Assembly: GCA_002104905.1 (NCBI GenBank)
Contig: MCFE01000671.1
Location: forward strand, 1 to 47,645
Source of the DNA: Basidiobolus meristosporus CBS 931.73
Lineage: Eukaryota; Basidiobolomycota; Basidiobolomycetes; Basidiobolales; Basidiobolaceae
Direction of reading: 5' to 3'
DNA: 47,645 nt
The position numbers and the translations under genes were made by a program. Below are positions 11,004 to 21,939 of the stretch, in pieces. Numbering within the stretch: the stretch's first letter is position 1; every line of letters starts with the position of its first letter. Under the pieces are notes generated by a model that searched no databases, was not told where the DNA came from, and saw nothing but the letters and a program-made list of their open reading frames with translations.

Positions 11004-11554
11004 CTATGGCACTCCTCTAGGCAATGTTGCTGTGTGTTGCCTGTTGTTAACCACTAAGCACTTCAGACCTTGTGTTTCAAATTTTGGTGGTATCCATACT
11101 TTAGGGATCAAGATTCCTTCCAGTTGCTTGGATGCCTTTGCTGCAGTTATCATTCTTCCACTTGTCAAATAAGCTATTGGTGTCTCTAATGAGATCACCG
11201 TCTCACTGGTGGGTGGTATTTCTATTGCCTTTTGTGTGATGATTGGAGACTGCAACAGTTTCACCTCTTTGATTGTCATGCTGTTGCTGCGTCAATAGGG
11301 GCAAGAATCTCCTTATTCTCTATATGTACCTTTACATATGTACCTTTATTTGGCTTTTGCAAGACCGTCTGGTTAACATGAAGAGTTGTTATCTCCTTCA
11401 ATCCCTCTATCAATTCCTTGACTAGAGCCAGGGCCAGTCCCAGTACATTGGTTATTGCAAGGGTTGCCTTGGTTTGCTCTAGTACTTTCATTATGGGGAA
11501 TAGGCTGTGGGAAGACATATTAGCATTCTTTGTTTGCTGAACACTTCTTCCCAA
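11004..11554 (-). pseudogene. Gypsy-1 protease region
   Basis: The stretch KVHIENKEILAPIDAATA ends at 11276. The hydrophobic run before a D(S/T)GA motif is typical of retroviral aspartic proteases, but here it reads DAA. The remainder (LEGILIPKVWIPPKF..) leads towards RT. A frameshift joins the two open pieces 11276-11554 and 11004-11279. Assignment rests on position and this weak motif. Confidence 0.55.
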
Positions 11555-12304
11555 GGCTCATTCTGTTCCTCTTCACCTAATTCCATGTTCTTTCCTTTTG
11601 ATGGAACCTCTACTACAGGTTCCTTTGCCTCCTCTCTAGAAGCATTATGTTGACGCTTCTTCTTCCGTACTTTGACTGTTCTGACAGGAGGGCTTAAATT
11701 CAATGAGTCCTGTTGGCCTCCTGGCAAGGGACACTGTCTTTTGATGCCTTCTTCTCTTTTGTGTCTGGTATGGGTTTTTGTCTGTGCCATTTTTCACATT
11801 TGTTGGCTTGGTGGCCTACTTCTCCACATATATAACATGGGTACTGTTGTTGCAGTTGTTCCATCTGTTTGGTCAGGGCTTGTACCTGGGCCTTTAAATC
11901 TACAACTGCATCCCAGAGTTTATCACCTTCTTTGGGGACTTCTTGGACATTGTTGATCAGGAGCTCTTGGACCTTCTGCCGTAATTCCTCTAATTTACAG
12001 TCTTTTGGGGAGGCAATTTTTCCTTTCTTACAGGGGATTGTTGTCCTTCAATCATTTGTATCACTATAGGGTAGCCCCCATGGCAAGATGACTCCTTGTA
12101 CTTGTTTGACCAACTCCTGCAACATTTTACATCCCTGTTGTTCTTTGGGTGCCCTATGTGTTATTCCATATGTCTTGCTAACTCCCTTACTTTCTTATTG
12201 TTGTCCCATCCTGCATCAACTGCAACTCTCCCAAACTTATTGAACCACTCAAGGTTGTTCTCTCTTGTTCCCTTGTACATTTTTAGTTTAGTTGTAGTAG
12301 TCAT
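11491..12304 (-). pseudogene. Gypsy-1 gag
   Basis: The first ATG after the PBS is at 12304 (MTTTTKLKMYKG), followed by a Gag-like NNLEWFNKFGRVAVDAGW. Near 11835-11780 the zinc knuckle CYICGEVGHQANKC (CX2CX4HX4C) is intact. A basic tail KVRKKKRQ follows. Frame changes occur around 12170 and 11980. Confidence 0.8.
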
Positions 12305-12326
12305 TACCCCACTTGTGCTTATTTCT

Positions 12327-12345
12327 GCAGATATGGCACCAAATA
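12327..12345 (-). other. Gypsy-1 primer-binding site
   Basis: On the coding strand TATTTGGTGCCATATC follows the LTR. TGGTGCC pairs with a tRNA 3' end ending GGCACCA. The tRNA is not identified. Confidence 0.5.
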
Positions 12346-12930
12346 TGTGGGATATTACTGACTGTACTTGGTGCGTGGGAGAGCTTGTAAGTCAGGTCAG
12401 TACCACTTGGTTTGGAATAGCTTCCAATAGAAGGTAGCAAGGTAATAAAGACTTGTGTTTATTTTGTCCAAATCCCCTTCACATGGTTCAATTGGATACA
12501 TGTATATATCATTTGGGGGGGCTTAGATAATAGACTTGTTCCATCATTCCAGCTGATCATAGTGCCCAATAGTGCCATAGCATGCCAGATAGTGCCTGAT
12601 CATGCCACAGAGTGCCTGCTGGTGCCATACAGTGCCAATTTGGGACCAAAATTGACATGCATATGACCCTAAAATATCAAATTAATAACAAAATATACAG
12701 CACGTTCTGGCACTATGATCAATGGCACAATGGAATATGTTTAATAGACAATGTGTTATAAAATAGGGGTGTGAACACCTTCCTGTTATGGTCAGTGTTC
12801 TAACTGGATAAGGGCAGGAATAAGAGGGAGAGCACATGGGGGAATCATAGGGAGGATACTGGGGGACTTTGGGTAGGACTCTGGGTAGAACTCTTGGGCA
12901 AAGAGTGGGTACTACATTTAGTACTCACAA
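12346..12930 (-). repeat. Gypsy-1 5' LTR, split by a MITE
   Basis: It is 371 bp after removing the MITE (12531-12741) and its duplicated TAA. It matches 2491-2860 with scattered substitutions. The outer end abuts the AATAC duplication. Confidence 0.92.
12531..12741. mobile_element. Harbinger-derived MITE
   Basis: This 211-bp insert is absent from the sister LTR at 2491-2860. It starts TAGACTTGTTCC, identical to the Harbinger TIR, and ends GGAATATGTT, a decayed inverse. TAA is duplicated at 12528-12530 and 12742-12744. Six GTGCC units lie at 12561-12639, as in the Harbinger-1 left arm. It has no coding capacity, so it needed transposase in trans. An 8-bp repeat TAATAGAC is also possible by chance overlap. 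Confidence 0.8.
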
Positions 12931-12935
12931 ATACC

Positions 12936-15405
12936 ACCAAAATATTGGCTATTGTACACTCAGACATATGTGGCCCCATGAGAACACTGTCCTTTGGAGC
13001 CAAGAGATACTTTATGATGCTTATTGATGACAAAACAAGATATACATGGGTGTACTTCCTCAAAACAAAGGATGAAGCTTTAGAGACGTTTAAGCACTTC
13101 AAGAACATTGCAGAAACACAAACTGGGTGTAAATTGAAGGTACTACAAAGTGCAATGGACAAGAATACTGCTCAATGGAGTTTGCAAGACACTGCTTGTC
13201 TACTGGTATACTTCAGCAGACCACAGTTCCTCATACTCCACAGCAAAATGGAGTGGCAAAACATGCAAATAGAAAAATAGTATAGATGAAAAGATCAATG
13301 CTACATGACAAGGGAATGGTCTACAAATTTTGGGCTGAATCTGTTGCCACCACAGTAAATATCAAGAGCAGATGCCTAACCATAGCACTACATGAATCTA
13401 CACCCTTTGAAGCATATACAGGCAAAAAACCAGATTTCCAGCACCTCAAGATCTTTGGCAGTGATGTTTTTTATCACATCCCTGACAAAAAACTCTCAAA
13501 GTTGGAGCCAAAGAGTAGGAAAGGGAGCTTTCTTGGGTATTGTGAAGATACTAAAGGGTATAGAGTGCATGATATCAAAATTCAGAAGCTGCTCAAGAGC
13601 AGGGACGTTATATTTGAGAAGAATTCAGATTGCAAAGCCACAGAAATCATTGGCCAGCTGCCTGAGGATGCAATCAACACTAATGAAGAAGATACGTACC
13701 AAATCCAGCCAGATACAGAAGATACTTCTACCAGTTCCAGATCAGAACAGATTATCCCAGTTAGGAGATCTACCAGAGTAAAATGCCCCTGGATCCTGGT
13801 GGCAGACATACAATGAACATGAAGAAGCTTATCTTGCCTTATGTGCCAAACCTCAGAATCTGGAACAGGCAATGCAAAGTCCAGATGCCACTATGTGGCA
13901 ACAAGCCATGCAGGAGGAGAGCCAATCACAGATCAAGGCAAAAATGTGGGAACTGGTAGATTTACCAAATGGGAGAAAGCCAATAGGATGTAGATGGGTC
14001 TACTAGATCCAGATAACCTCAAATGGTGCCATTGATAAGTACAAGGCCAGATTGGTGGCTAAAGGCTATTCCTAGATCCAGTGACTAGACTTTAAGGAAA
14101 CATTTGCTCCGGTTGCCAAGTTTAACTCCATTAGGACAGTTCTAGTCCTGGCAGCTGTACACAGTCTAGATCTACACCAAATGGATGCCAAAACAGCCAT
14201 TCTAAATGGGGATTTGCAAGAAACTATATATATGGAGCAACCAGAGGGCTTTACCAATCCAAAAGACCCCATAAGGTGTGTAAACTTAGAAAATCGTGGG
14301 ATGGGCTTAAGCAGGCACCTAGAGCATGGTATAACAAGATTGATATATATCTAGAGGAAATTGGGTTCTCTTGTAGCACTACAGATCACCGTATATATGA
14401 GAAGCAGCTCAAGAAGGGTGTGATCATCCTAGTTCTTTATGGGAATGACCTAATCATAGCTACAAGTGACCAAGAGGCACTTAAACAGACAAAGTCATAT
14501 CTCTTCAGCAAGTTTGAGATGAAAGATCTTGAAAAATTGAGCTATTTTTTTGGAATTGAGGTAAAATTTGACATACCTACACAGAAAATTGTGCTGAATC
14601 ATTCCAAGTACATCAGAGACATTCTTAGATGCTTCACAATGGAAAATTGCAAACCTGCAGCTACCCCTACTGACAATCACCTGAGATTAAGCAAATTTCA
14701 GCCAGTTGTGGATGAAAACGCCTCAAATATGGACCAAAACTTTCCCTATCAATCAATGGTCAGTAGCCTAATGTACTTGATGGTGTCTACACGTCCAGAT
14801 ATTGCAGTGGCAGTTGGAATAGTCAGTCAATTCATGTAGAACTATGGATCTGATCAAATAGCAGCAGTTAAGCAAATTTTCAGATATCTACAAGGTACCA
14901 TAAACATGGTGCTGGAATACTCTGAGCAGCTAATAGGCAAAAGTTTGATGGTTATAGTGATTCAGATTGGGGTAGGGATCTGATTGACAGACGCTCTACC
15001 ATAGGCTAAGTATTTCTTTATGCTGGTGCAGCTATTACTTGGAATTGCAAGAAACAACCAACTGTGGCCCTATCTACAACTGAAGCAGAATATACGGCTG
15101 CATGTCAAACAACTAAGGAGGCTATATGGCTACAAAAATTATTCTAAGACTTAGGTTTTAATTAAGATGAACGAACATGTATTTACAAGGATAACCAAAG
15201 TTGTTTTTCATTAGCTAGAAATCCTACTAAACATGCCAGAACTAAGCACATTGATATACTGCATCACTTTGTGAGGGAAGCTGTAGAAAATAATATGGTA
15301 GAATTAGTGTACTGCCCTACTAGCAAAATGGTGGCAGATATATTGACAAAATCACTAGCTAGGCCACAATTTGAGAATCTCAGGGAGAAATTAGGGTTAA
15401 GAAAT
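12936..15405 (+). pseudogene. Copia-A1 integrase, RT and RNase H
   Basis: It continues the frame broken at 2490. The integrase core starts VHSDICGP (first Asp). The second Asp block, DNGGEY in A2, is lost to a 1-nt deletion near 13148. TAG at 13283-13285 is shared with A3. RT starts near 13900 and has stops near 14005, 14072 and 14081. The catalytic box reads YGNDL instead of YVDDL (about 14440). RNase H (DSDWGRDLIDRRST near 14960, TTEAEYTA near 15080) has a stop near 15006. A purine tract AGGGGGAGG precedes the 3' LTR. Confidence 0.88.
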
Positions 15406-15423
15406 TATTTAGTTCAGGGGGAG

Positions 15424-15792
15424 GGTTGAAATATTGGACTTTTTGGTATCATTCTGCAGCTAAAAATTTACTTCGCAATTCTGGACTAGTCTTGGTCACT
15501 GTGGGACTAATTTACAGCTCTAACTTTGCCACTTTCTCCAGATCTATGATATTATGATTATTCCCCTGTAGTCAGGATCCAATTAGCACTAATACTAACT
15601 ATTATGTACTAACCCCAAAACTGTTACAGAATGCTCCTGAATATTGAGAAACTCTTCTTACTTAGTGTTACAGCTGAATTACTTCTACAAAGGTGTAAAT
15701 ACTGTGCTTCTATACTAATAAAAAACAGTCCAACTAGTATCACTATTTCTTGATAAGTTCCTTATATCCAAATCACTTCTTAAATTGCAACA
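15424..15792 (+). repeat. Copia-A1 3' LTR
   Basis: 369 bp. It starts GGTTGAAATATTGGAC (first T changed to G) and ends AATTGCAACA. The duplication GTAAT follows. Confidence 0.92.
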
Positions 15793-15797
15793 GTAAT

Positions 15798-15842
15798 AGC
15801 AGTAGTATATGTTGCAGAGATTGACAGCTTGGGGCTCATAGT
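15798..15842 (-). pseudogene. Copia-B0 gag start and primer-binding site
   Basis: The minus strand shows TATGAGCCCCAAGCTG, the half-tRNA-Met primer site of the B family, then the gag start region. The start codon ATG of B4 reads ACA here. The coding region continues at 652 beyond Copia-A1. Confidence 0.78.
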
Positions 15843-16031
15843 ATATGTCAAAGTCTTGGAGATACTGTAAGTGATTGCAAGAGCAAGCAGAGTAGGTTGT
15901 TTTTGATTAATGATTTATTGAGTATAAAAGTAGTACTGATGCTATAACATGGTCTTGGCAAAACAAATACATAGAGTATGTTTATGAGGGTCCCAAGAAC
16001 ACATGTGCAAATCTTGGGGCTGTTGGGACAA
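15843..16031 (-). repeat. Copia-B0 5' LTR, inner half
   Basis: It matches the end half of the 349-bp B LTR on the minus strand (AAAGTCTTGGAGATA to GGGGCTGTTGGGACAA). At about 16031 the match flips to the plus strand, so the outer half is missing. Confidence 0.75.
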
Positions 16032-16207
16032 TGTTACCCTCAAATCCCTGAGAATACTGGCCAAATTCCTGAGTGCAATTTACTTATAATACTTTTACCA
16101 TTATATTAAGCACCCAGAACATGAAAACTCTTATACTTGTCCAAACAGCCCCAAACCTTTCACAAATGCTCTTAGAACCTTCCTAAACCTACTCTGCATG
16201 TTTTGTA
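16032..16207 (+). repeat. Copia-C LTR, first part
   Basis: A plus-strand B-type LTR from about position 45 of the LTR (TTACCCTCAAATCC) to GCATGTTTTGTA. It is cut by Copia-B1, with TTGTA duplicated, and resumes at 22245. Confidence 0.75.
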
Positions 16208-16556
16208 TGTTGTAAGAGTCTTGGAGATATTGCAAGTGATTGGGAGAACAAGTAGATTATGTGGTTTTCACTTAATGATTTATTGAATGTAAAAGTAGTA
16301 TTTACACTTTTACCTGGTCTTGGCATTACCAACATGAAGAATAGGTTAAGGAAGGTCCCAAGAACATGAGTGCAAGGTTTGGGGCTGTTTGGACAACTTT
16401 GAGAATTTTCATGTTCTGGGTACCTGGTATTTTGGTGAAAATATTCTAAGTAAATCCCAACAAGGAATTTGGTCAGTATTCTCTAGGATTTGAAGGTGAT
16501 GATCTAAGTGACTAAGTTAGGTAGATATTTAGGTGGAAATACAAACTTTTACAACA
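16208..16556 (-). repeat. Copia-B1 3' LTR
   Basis: 349 bp. In the coding sense it starts TGTTGTAAAAGTTTG and ends GACTCTTACAACA. The polypurine tract GCTGAGTGGGAG lies just outside on the coding strand. Confidence 0.92.
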
Positions 16557-17020
16557 CTCCCACTCAGCTAAATGTTCATACTGACTAGTCCTAATTTTGA
16601 CCTAAGATAATCAAACTTGTCTCTAGCTAATGGTTTGGTAAATATATCTGCAATCATTTCATCTGTAGTACAGTAAGCTAAGCTAACTAAGTTATTCTCC
16701 ATAGCTTCATGTATGAAATGATATCTAATATCTATGTGCTTGGTTCTAGCATGATAAGTTGGATTTCCACCTAATTGTATACATCCTTGATTATCTTGAA
16801 ATAAAGTAATAGGTGTTTTTTGACATAGGCCTAAATCTGTAAAGAGCTTTCTTAGCCACATTGCTTCTTTTGTAGCTTCACAGGCTGCCATATACTCTGC
16901 CTCTGTGGTGGAGAGTGCTACGGTTGGTTGCTTTCTTGAATTCCATGATATTGCTCCTTTACAGTAAAGAAAGGTGTATCCTGTGGTGGATCTTCTGTCT
17001 TCTAAATTTAGTCCCCAATC
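16557..17020 (-). pseudogene. Copia-B1 RNase H fragment
   Basis: Open for 107 codons at 16568-16891 (MAACEATKEAMWLRKLF), preceded by the STTEAEY region up to 17020. DRRSTTGYTF is visible. These are the conserved copia RNase H blocks. It is cut by the LTR at 17021 within the codons for DWGLN. Confidence 0.87.
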
Positions 17021-17369
17021 TGTTGTAAGAGTCTTAGAGATATTGGAAGTGATTGGGAGAACAAGTTGATTATGTGGTTTTCACCTAATGATTTATTGAA
17101 TGTAAAAGTAGTATTTACACTTTTACCTGGTCTTGGCATTACAAACACGTAGAATAGGTTAAGAAAGGTCCCAAAAACATGTGTGCAAAGTTTGGGGCTG
17201 TTTGGACAACTTTGAGAATTTTCATGTTCTGGGTACCTGGTATTTTGGTGAAAATATTCTAAGTAAATCCCAACAAGGAATTTGGTCAGTATTCTCTAGG
17301 ATTTGAAGGTGATGATCTAAGTGACTAAGTTAGGTGAATATTTAGGTGGAATTACAAATTTTTACAACA
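17021..17369 (-). repeat. Copia-B2 3' LTR
   Basis: 349 bp, very similar to 16208-16556. It interrupts the B1 RNase H; the flank is CAATC. The matching right-hand duplication was not found, as expected if the 5' end of B2 was deleted. Confidence 0.9.
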
Positions 17370-18856
17370 CTCCCACTCAGCTAAATGTTCATACTGACTA
17401 GTCCTAGTTTTGACCTAAGATATTCAAACTTGTCTCTAGCTAATGGTTTGGTAAATATGTCTGCAATCATTTCATCTGTAGGACAGTAAACTAAGCTAAC
17501 TAAGTTATTCTCTATAGCTTCATGTATGAAATGATGTCTAATATCTATGTGCTTGGTTCTAGCATGAAAAGTTGGATTTCTACCTAATTGTATACATCCT
17601 TGATTATCTTAAAATAAAGTAATAGGCGTTTTTTGACATAGGCCTAAATCTGTAAAGAGCTTTCTTAACCACATTGCTTCTTTTGTAGCTTTACAGGCAG
17701 CCATATACTCTGCCTCTGTGGTAGAAAGTGCTACAGTTGGTTACTTTCTTGAATTCCATGAAATTGCCCCTTTACAGTAAAGAAAGGTGTATCCTGTGGT
17801 GGATCTTCTGTCTTTTAAATTTCGTCCCCAATCTGCATCAGAGTATCCCATAAAGTGCTGTTCTGAATCCTTATAAGTGTATCTTAAGCCAATATCAGCA
17901 GTTCCTTTTAGGTATCTCAAAATCTGCTTAACTGCTGCAATATGATCAGATCCATAGTTCTGATTATATTGGCTGACAACTCCCACTGAATATGACATAT
18001 CTGGACGTGTTCCAAGCATGATATACATCAGACTGCCAACTATAGATTGATAAGGAAAGTCAGGGCTTTCAGATGGCACCAAGCTCTCTTGATTTGGTTG
18101 AGTTTTGACCAAGTTAAGGTTTGTCTCCATTGGGGTGGCTGCCGGTTTACAGTCTTCCATTTTGTACTTCTTTAGTATATCTTGAATATACTAGGATTGG
18201 CTTAGGGTAATAGTCTGGGTACTTCTGTCTATGGAGAACTTAATCCCTAAGTAGTAACTAAGTTCTCCTAGATCGGACATCTTGAACTCCTTAGATAGGC
18301 TGGATTTAGTCTCTTCCAATGTTTCTAGGTTGTTGGCGGCTATAATAAGATCATCCACATATAGAGCTAATAGAACTGGATTTGCTCTATCTGGCTTATA
18401 GTATATACTATAGTCAGCATCACTTCTTTTGAAACTCAAAGATTCCAAATAAGAATCTATCATGCAATTCCAGGCTCTTGGTGATTGTTTGAGACCATAT
18501 AGTGACTTTTTAAGCTTGCAGACCAAATGGGGGTTATTTTGGTCAACAAACCCATCAGGCTGGTCCATATAACATCCTCATCAAGTTCTCCATTCAAAAA
18601 TGCAGTTTTTACATCCATTTGATGAATAAAAAACTTATATTTTGCTGCAATAGCCAAAATTAATCTGATGGAATTAAACTTGGCTACCGGTGCAAAGGTT
18701 TCAGTATAGTCAAGTCCTTTTGTCTGAGAGTATTCTTTGGCTACAAGTCTTGCTTTGTATCTTTCAATTGTACCCTCAGCCTTGTATTTTGTCTTGAAGA
18801 CCCATCTGCATCCAATTGATTTTCGGTTGATTGGTAATTTGACTAAGTCCCAGGTT
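17370..18856 (-). pseudogene. Copia-B2 RT and RNase H
   Basis: Coding runs from RTWDLVKLP at 18850 to the purine tract at 17380. RT blocks: IGCRWVFKTK, YKARLVAKGYSQ, QMDVKTAFLNGEL, and the intact catalytic LYVDDLI near 18345. A stop near 18190 (CAA to TAG-type change before KYIQD) and a shift near 18560 break it. RNase H has DADWGRNLKDRRSTTGYTF and a nonsense change near 17742 (QPTV region). Everything upstream of RT is missing. Confidence 0.87.
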
Positions 18857-19249
18857 CTCAGTGGTTAATTGGTCCAAAAGGATCCTGAAGCTGGCAGCCC
18901 CCAATTGGCTCATTGACTACTAAAAAAGCTACCTGATTTGCCATCAAATATCCCATTTTGCTCATTGAGCAAGTAAATCCCTGATCCTAGTGATTGGACA
19001 AGGTGTCATAGCCAGCACACAAGCGATTTTGTAGGTGCAAAACAGATCCAATAGCTGCAGTGGTATTACAGATGACGTATATATATGCAGGATGTTTATT
19101 TATAGCGGTTCTGTCTCAAATGTGAGACGACCTTGATATTACTTATATCAAAAATTTGATGATCACTGATTTGCAATGGCTTGATTTGGATTGCAAAAAA
19201 AATGGGTTGTCAGGATCATTACAAATTTGAGCAATTCAAAGCAATCGCA

Positions 19250-20512
19250 TTATCTTCTGCTGGGTTTTTTTCTCACAGGGATTACTACTGAAGCATTTGG
19301 TAGTGACTCACTTTGCACACCTATACTACTTCCTGGCTGACTATCATCTTGGCTACTTGTGTATTTGTAGTCAGTATTTTGCCTCCTAGTTGATGAGTGC
19401 AATGCTACAGCTTGGCCGCGCTGAGTTGCTCCGGCTGAACCAACTGAACCGGCCTGTAGTGCCACGCGCTGACGCGTTCTTTTACTTGCTAAGGGCTCTG
19501 GTGGTTGAGGCACTTCATGTTGGTCATCATCAGTCAGTTTACCAGAAGTAACTTGCTGATGGTCAGGTGAAGCAGCACGCGCAGGTGTGCCTTGATGCGT
19601 TGAGATGGCCCTTGGCTGAGTTTGATGTGATGCTGCAAGTTGACGCAACTTGGTCCGCTCCAATGGACTCGTGTCTAAATGAGCAGTTTGGCAAGTTCTC
19701 ATAGTTTTGCTCTGAAGCGCGTGCGTTGACCCAACACGCGTTGACTCGATGCGCGTTGACTCAATGCGGGGCGTTCTGGTAAAGGGTGTTGGCGTACTCT
19801 GGACTGACGTGCGCCGGTGTGCTGTGATTGCAAGAGATGGTAGGGAATCTAGAGAGGCGTGCTAGCGCAATCTGGACAACGTTGCTTGCGGTCTGTATTC
19901 TTCCTCCTGAAGCTCACCATCTGATTCCTCAAGGTATTCACTTACCCTCTGTCTGATACTTTGGAGCTGTTGCCTGGATGAGTCCTGTGTATATTGCTCT
20001 TGGAAGCCCCTTAGCTCTACTAATATATAACGTAGTACATTAGTCATTTGAGGCAAAAACTCATTCAAAATCTCTTTGGTTCCCAAAGTTGAGGCACAAA
20101 CAGACACGTCCGGCCTGTACTGTGCAAATTGCGCGTGAAATTGCTCCCACGCGGCTTCTTTGTCAAATCCCCTCACTCTCAGCTCATTCTTAATTTCAAT
20201 ACTTGTCTTGTTATATATCTTTTTGCATACATTGGCTGGCATCTTGATGTAGAACTCATGCCACAGCTTTCTACTCAAATTCTTCCATCTGTGTTGACTC
20301 TCTGAGGTATCTAGCTCTGCTAGATTAATCAGTAGTGCCCAAATATCTGTATGAAGGCTCATCATAGACACTTGGGCCATACTAAAATCATTTGGCAAGA
20401 ACTCAAATGGATCCAACATCAACTTTTCCGGTCCGGACCGCGCTTGTGAGCTGGGGGATGGATTTTGTCTGGGTTGTACTAAAGATGAGTTGAGGCTTGG
20501 TATGGGGACCAT
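19250..20512 (-). pseudogene. Harbinger-2 ORF2, best-preserved copy
   Basis: A single frame of 421 codons from ATG 20512 to TAA 19250, broken only by TAG at 19862-19864. The first 216 codons hold a Pro/Ser-rich head, then the helical block around SRKLWHEFYIKMPANVCKK and WEQFHAQFAQYRP. The last 203 hold a 5-residue repeat (R-I-E-S-T type, three units near 19720-19780), Gln/Ser/Thr-rich sequence and the basic tail KKPSRR. It is not recognised. A DNA-binding partner of the transposase is the family-based guess. The 15-bp repeat is present once in Harbinger-1. Confidence 0.75.
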
Positions 20513-20871
20513 AGCAACGGATTTGGATACTTATACAGCAGTATATTGGCATCAACCTGGTCTTATGTGAAATATATATGAAAACTAATGTGATTGTTGA
20601 ATTTTCCATATATTACGCATGATGCATCTTAGATCGCGTTGACACGGATCAGATCAGATCAATTGCAGATTTCCTATCTGATTATAGACCTATGATTAAA
20701 GCATCAATAAAAGTACCAAGGCATTGTTTGCGGATGATATTTGAGACATAATGATGGGATACATGGCAATTGATGGAGATTTAACCATAATGTATTAAAA
20801 ATCAGATAAATAACGCGGATTGTGCCATATCAATTCAAACCGCCTTTATACAATCCTCCACCAATTTTAAT

Positions 20872-21755
20872 ATGACTTACTCATCTGAATGGTCTTTTCT
20901 CATCAATCCCATCACTACCACTGGATTTCCTTTGACACACTAGAGGAGATCTATTCCAAGTACTGTGGACCATCAACCCCAATCTACTCAAGGAGATCCC
21001 TTGTCAAGCTTCTCTGCTATTACAAGAACTATTGCCTTACAAGGTTTCATCCCACCATCCATGGCAACAAAAGTCCTAGAAGCTTTCATTCCCAGCTGAC
21101 AGCAATGGAGAACCACCTTGCAGAGGGTATGAATGACTTAGAGCAAGCTTGGAATACTAGGTTCAGAAGCTCCAATTGACTTCCATATCCCAGAGTGTTC
21201 GGCAACAGGTTCCATATCAGGAGTATTTTGGATACCTTCCCAGTGAGGATTAACAGACCTTCTAGAGGGCAGAGGCACTTTTATTCTGGCAAGTACAAGG
21301 CACACTGTGTGAAGTTTCAAGCACTGTCTGACATTGAGGGTAACATCATCTGGTTTAGTGGGCCATTTGCTGGAAGTAAGCATGACAAAGCACTCTGGGT
21401 AGAGAATCATCCTGAATTCAGTAGAGGGGAGAAATGTATGGCAGACTAAGCCTATATAGGAGAGGATTGTCAGAGATTAGGATGTATTACAGCTTATAGG
21501 AAGCCAAGGAATGGTGTGCTTAGCAGGAAGCAGAAGCTCTACAATGAGATATTTAATCATTTCAGAGTGAGGGTAGAGCACACATTTGGATATCTGAAGA
21601 GATTCAGCATATTGGCAGGTAAATACAGAGGAAAGTCATATATAGGAGAAAACAGCAGAATAGGTAAAATAGTTAAGATACTTATTAAAGCACAGTATGT
21701 TCATACAAGAAGACATCCACTGAGTGAAATGTGTCTGGAGCATTATGAAGAGTAA
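20872..21755 (+). pseudogene. Harbinger-2 DDE transposase
   Basis: It starts MTYSSEWSF at 20872 and ends TAA at 21753-21755. A 1-nt loss near 20933 shifts the frame. TGA at 21177-21179 is shared with Harbinger-1. TAA at 21447-21449 replaces Leu in the third catalytic region (MADLAYIG). The catalytic blocks LDTFPVRI, GSKHDKALW and VEHTFGYLKRF are all visible. Confidence 0.87.
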
Positions 21756-21939
21756 ATAAAGCAAGGAAAGCACTATTCTGAGCAACATAAGTAAGATTGA
21801 GTAAAATTATCAGTAACTGTATCATACCACTGGCATCATGGTAGAAATTATAGTGCCAGATAGTGCCGCAGAGTGCCAGATCAATCCAGCACCATAAACA
21901 GGCTGGCACTATGTGGCACTATCCAACGGAACAAGTCTA

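Larger units (their letters stand above)
2491..12930 (-). mobile_element. Gypsy-1, Ty3/gypsy LTR retrotransposon inserted in Copia-A1
   Basis: It is read on the minus strand. LTRs are 12346-12930 (5') and 2491-2860 (3'). The duplication AATAC lies at 2486-2490 and 12931-12935, and removing the element restores the copia frame seen at 30320 and 39030. The order gag, protease, RT, RNase H, integrase is diagnostic of Ty3/gypsy. It was later hit by Harbinger-1, a MITE and a solo LTR. An extra coding stretch follows integrase (2880-4200). No intact frame remains. Confidence 0.93.
658..15792 (+). mobile_element. Copia-A1, Ty1/copia LTR retrotransposon, interrupted by Gypsy-1
   Basis: Two LTRs of about 369 bp (658-1026 and 15424-15792) bound a gag-pol in the copia order gag, protease, integrase, RT, RNase H. 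The flanking repeat GTAAT at 653-657 and 15793-15797 is the 5-bp target duplication. The internal region is split by Gypsy-1 at 2491-12930. It carries many stops, including one at codon 17 of gag, so it is dead. Its sister copies are A2 (28996-42864) and A3 (37211-41405). Confidence 0.93.
18861..21939. mobile_element. Harbinger-2, left end truncated
   Basis: Inverted relative to Harbinger-1. The right TIR GGAACAAGTCTA (21928-21939) abuts TTA, the target triplet in the B LTR. The left ~350 bp, including the TIR, are missing: the match to Harbinger-1 stops at the equivalent of 8840, where B2 RT begins. It carries ORF2 (19250-20512) and transposase (20872-21755). It preserves the sites occupied by solo LTR-1 in Harbinger-1. 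Confidence 0.87.

Noticed and set aside
12531-12741. MITE as a hAT element with 8-bp duplication TAATAGAC
   Set aside because: The target already contains TAATAGAC and the TIR begins TAGAC, so the 8-bp repeat follows from overlap. The ends match Harbinger, and Harbinger-2 has TTA at its end.
16557-18856. A single tandemly duplicated copia element
   Set aside because: The LTR at 17021 interrupts RNase H codons exactly as an insertion would, and the outer TTGTA duplication fits nested elements better.
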